Assembly (NCBI GenBank): GCA_011772595.1
Contig: WVZH01000305.1
Coordinates: 1-7,680, forward strand
Direction of reading: 5' to 3'
Length of the DNA stretch: 7,680 nucleotides
Source: Anaerolineales bacterium
GTDB taxonomy: Bacteria; Chloroflexota; Anaerolineae; Anaerolineales; E44-bin32
Shown here one piece after another: positions 6,260-7,680 of this stretch (position 1 is the first letter of the stretch; the number at the start of each line of letters is the position of its first letter). A program made the translations under genes and the position numbers. The notes below the pieces were generated by a model. The model was not told the origin of the DNA. It worked only from the letters and a program-made list of their open reading frames with translations, and did no database searches.

Positions 6260-7680
6260 ATGAACGAGTGGAACGCCACTTCCACAGGTGATTACCTGTG
6301 GACAAATATGATCGTGGGTGAAGTGTTTCCCACAACGACGACACCGAGTACCTGGTCGGTGTGGAAGGATTACTTCAGCATGCTATCCATGGGAGACACT
6401 CCCACGATCGAACCCATCGCTGGTCGCCCCTATCTCAACTACAGCCTGATGTATTCGTTCCTGCTCAAGCTCATGCGGAAACATGAAAGAGTGATGGGCA
6501 TGGTCAAAGATTCGATCGGAATCCCCCCGGCCGGCGTGAACATCCCCCCATTTCCCGTTTCCTGGAGGACAATTCTATTCCAGGTTCTGCCGCATGAGGC
6601 CAGAAACGAGCTGAAGAAAGGTAAGCTGAGAAAGGCCGCGCCCGAATTCCTGGCGATGGTGCGAGAACGGTGCCAGGAGCTAGGGCTCCGTATTAAGCAT
6701 ACATCAGGAGACGAGTTGATTGCCCTTTGGACGAAGGAGATCAGACCCCTATGGAAAGAGATCCACCCCCTCCAAGACAAGATGAACGAGGAACTTAATC
6801 AACGGACTCAAAAACTCAAGGCTGAGTTGATCAAGCAATTGGGAGACGATGAAGCCAATGCGCTTCTGACAACGATTAACAGTGCTGGGGAGTTGCCCAG
6901 CGTGGGACCACTAGTAGGTCTCTCTAAGCTGACCAGCGGAGAGTTGAGTCGTGAGGAATATTTACAACGATATGGCCACCGTGGGCCGCATGAGAACGAG
7001 TTGGCCGAACCACGCCCATACGAAGAACCAAATTGGCTCGATGTGCAGTTGGCAGAGTTCACCAAGTCGCCGATCGATGTGAAAGCGTTGTTTGATAAAC
7101 GAGACGCTGAATTCGACTCGGTATTGCAAGAGATCACACGACAGTTGCCCCCCAAAAAAGCTCAGGATGTCACGCACAAAATCGCCGCCATCGTGGAGGC
7201 AAACACCCTACGTGAAGCGACGCGCTCAGAACTCACGCGAATCGTAGACACTATCCGCACATTTTTCCTTCGTGCCGGTGAACTTAGCGGGCTCGATGAT
7301 GGTGTCTTCTTCCTAACGGTTGACGAACTCGTTGCCGTCCTATCCGGCGACACATCATCGGTGGAACTCATCCCCACCCGGCAGCATGCGTACGAGCAAT
7401 ACATGGCTTTACCACCGTTACCGGCCTGGATTCGAGGTCGGTTTGATCCCTTCCAGTGGGCTGCCGATCCGAACCGCCGAAAAGATGTCTTTGACATCCA
7501 CGTACCAGAACACCCCCCAACGCCGAGTGCTGACGACGTCATCAGCGGGAAACCAGGTTCCGCTGGGCGCGCAGAGGGGATCGTAAAGCGGATTGACAGC
7601 CCCGATGAGGGCGATCAACTCCAAGATGGTGACATCCTGGTCGCTCGCACGACGAACGTGGGCTGGACGCCTCTATTCCC
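6260..7680 (+). CDS. PEP-utilising enzyme lacking the ATP-grasp domain (3' end beyond window)
   Basis: The frame stays open from ATG 6260 to the window edge (473 complete codons). The protein starts directly with the central domain of RPH-like PEP utilisers: GEVFPTTTTPSTWS (residues 20-33; family 'GEvfPg.lTPltWS'), then YGHRGPHENELAEPRP (238-253), GVFFLTVDEL (348-357) and PPLPAWIRG. The phosphohistidine domain begins at GKPGSAGRAEG (430-440) and runs to GWTPLF at the edge. Its start matches about residue 336 of the upstream enzyme, so the roughly 320-residue ATP-binding part is missing. By alignment with that enzyme, the catalytic His should lie about 16 codons past the edge and the full protein should be about 530 residues. 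The gene follows its neighbour by 11 bp. A split precedent is phenylphosphate synthase, whose histidine-bearing and ATP-binding parts are separate subunits. The substrate is unknown; partnering with the upstream enzyme or a downstream ATP-grasp protein is inference. Confidence 0.87.
   Translation, partial: MNEWNATSTGDYLWTNMIVGEVFPTTTTPSTWSVWKDYFSMLSMGDTPTIEPIAGRPYLNYSLMYSFLLKLMRKHERVMGMVKDSIGIPPAGVNIPPFPVSWRTILFQVLPHEARNELKKGKLRKAAPEFLAMVRERCQELGLRIKHTSGDELIALWTKEIRPLWKEIHPLQDKMNEELNQRTQKLKAELIKQLGDDEANALLTTINSAGELPSVGPLVGLSKLTSGELSREEYLQRYGHRGPHENELAEPRPYEEPNWLDVQLAEFTKSPIDVKALFDKRDAEFDSVLQEITRQLPPKKAQDVTHKIAAIVEANTLREATRSELTRIVDTIRTFFLRAGELSGLDDGVFFLTVDELVAVLSGDTSSVELIPTRQHAYEQYMALPPLPAWIRGRFDPFQWAADPNRRKDVFDIHVPEHPPTPSADDVISGKPGSAGRAEGIVKRIDSPDEGDQLQDGDILVARTTNVGWTPLF

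Noticed and set aside
7162..7542. 126-codon open frame on the minus strand, plus overlapping small frames
   Set aside because: All are antisense or out of frame to the continuous + frame from 6260, which carries clear PEP-utiliser motifs.
1..7680. CRISPR array, tRNA/rRNA genes, insertion sequences
   Set aside because: No regularly spaced repeats, no cloverleaf or rRNA signatures, and no transposase or terminal inverted repeats were visible.

Overview
The window looks like bacterial chromosome of medium GC content (mid-50s % by eye). A Chloroflexota (Anaerolineae-like) host is my best guess. It rests on the MalT/LuxR-type regulator with its 'APAGYGKTTLL' NACHT-like ATPase, the small 'YEI...WSEWF' protein and the PEP-utilising enzymes, a combination I associate with that phylum. 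This is inference from family resemblance, not a search result.

Layout, all on the + strand. (1) Positions 1-264 hold the decayed 3' end of a class-C beta-lactamase-fold serine hydrolase, with recognisable pieces in three frames. (2) Positions 265-514 are a gene-free, AT-richer spacer with one imperfect hairpin and no convincing promoter. (3) Positions 515-3217 encode a complete 900-residue MalT/LuxR-family ATP-dependent transcriptional activator. (4) At about 3300-3602 is a small conserved protein of unknown function. (5) Positions 3633-6248 encode an 871-residue PEP-synthase-like dikinase ordered ATP-grasp, central domain, phosphohistidine domain, with no PEP/pyruvate TIM barrel. This is the layout of rifampicin phosphotransferase (RPH). 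(6) From 6260 past the right edge runs a second PEP-utiliser-type protein. It has the central domain and the start of the phosphohistidine domain but no ATP-grasp domain.

The four intact genes are separated by only 82 (43 if the small gene starts early), 30 and 11 bp, so they probably form one operon. A working model is that the MalT-like regulator senses a ligand and activates the cluster. The first enzyme would pass a phosphoryl group from ATP through His828 to an unknown small molecule. The second would either borrow ATP-grasp function from the first enzyme or a downstream gene, as in split phenylphosphate synthase, or do something different. The adjacent full-length and ATP-grasp-less paralogues are the most interesting part of the window. 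Their substrate cannot be read from the sequence.
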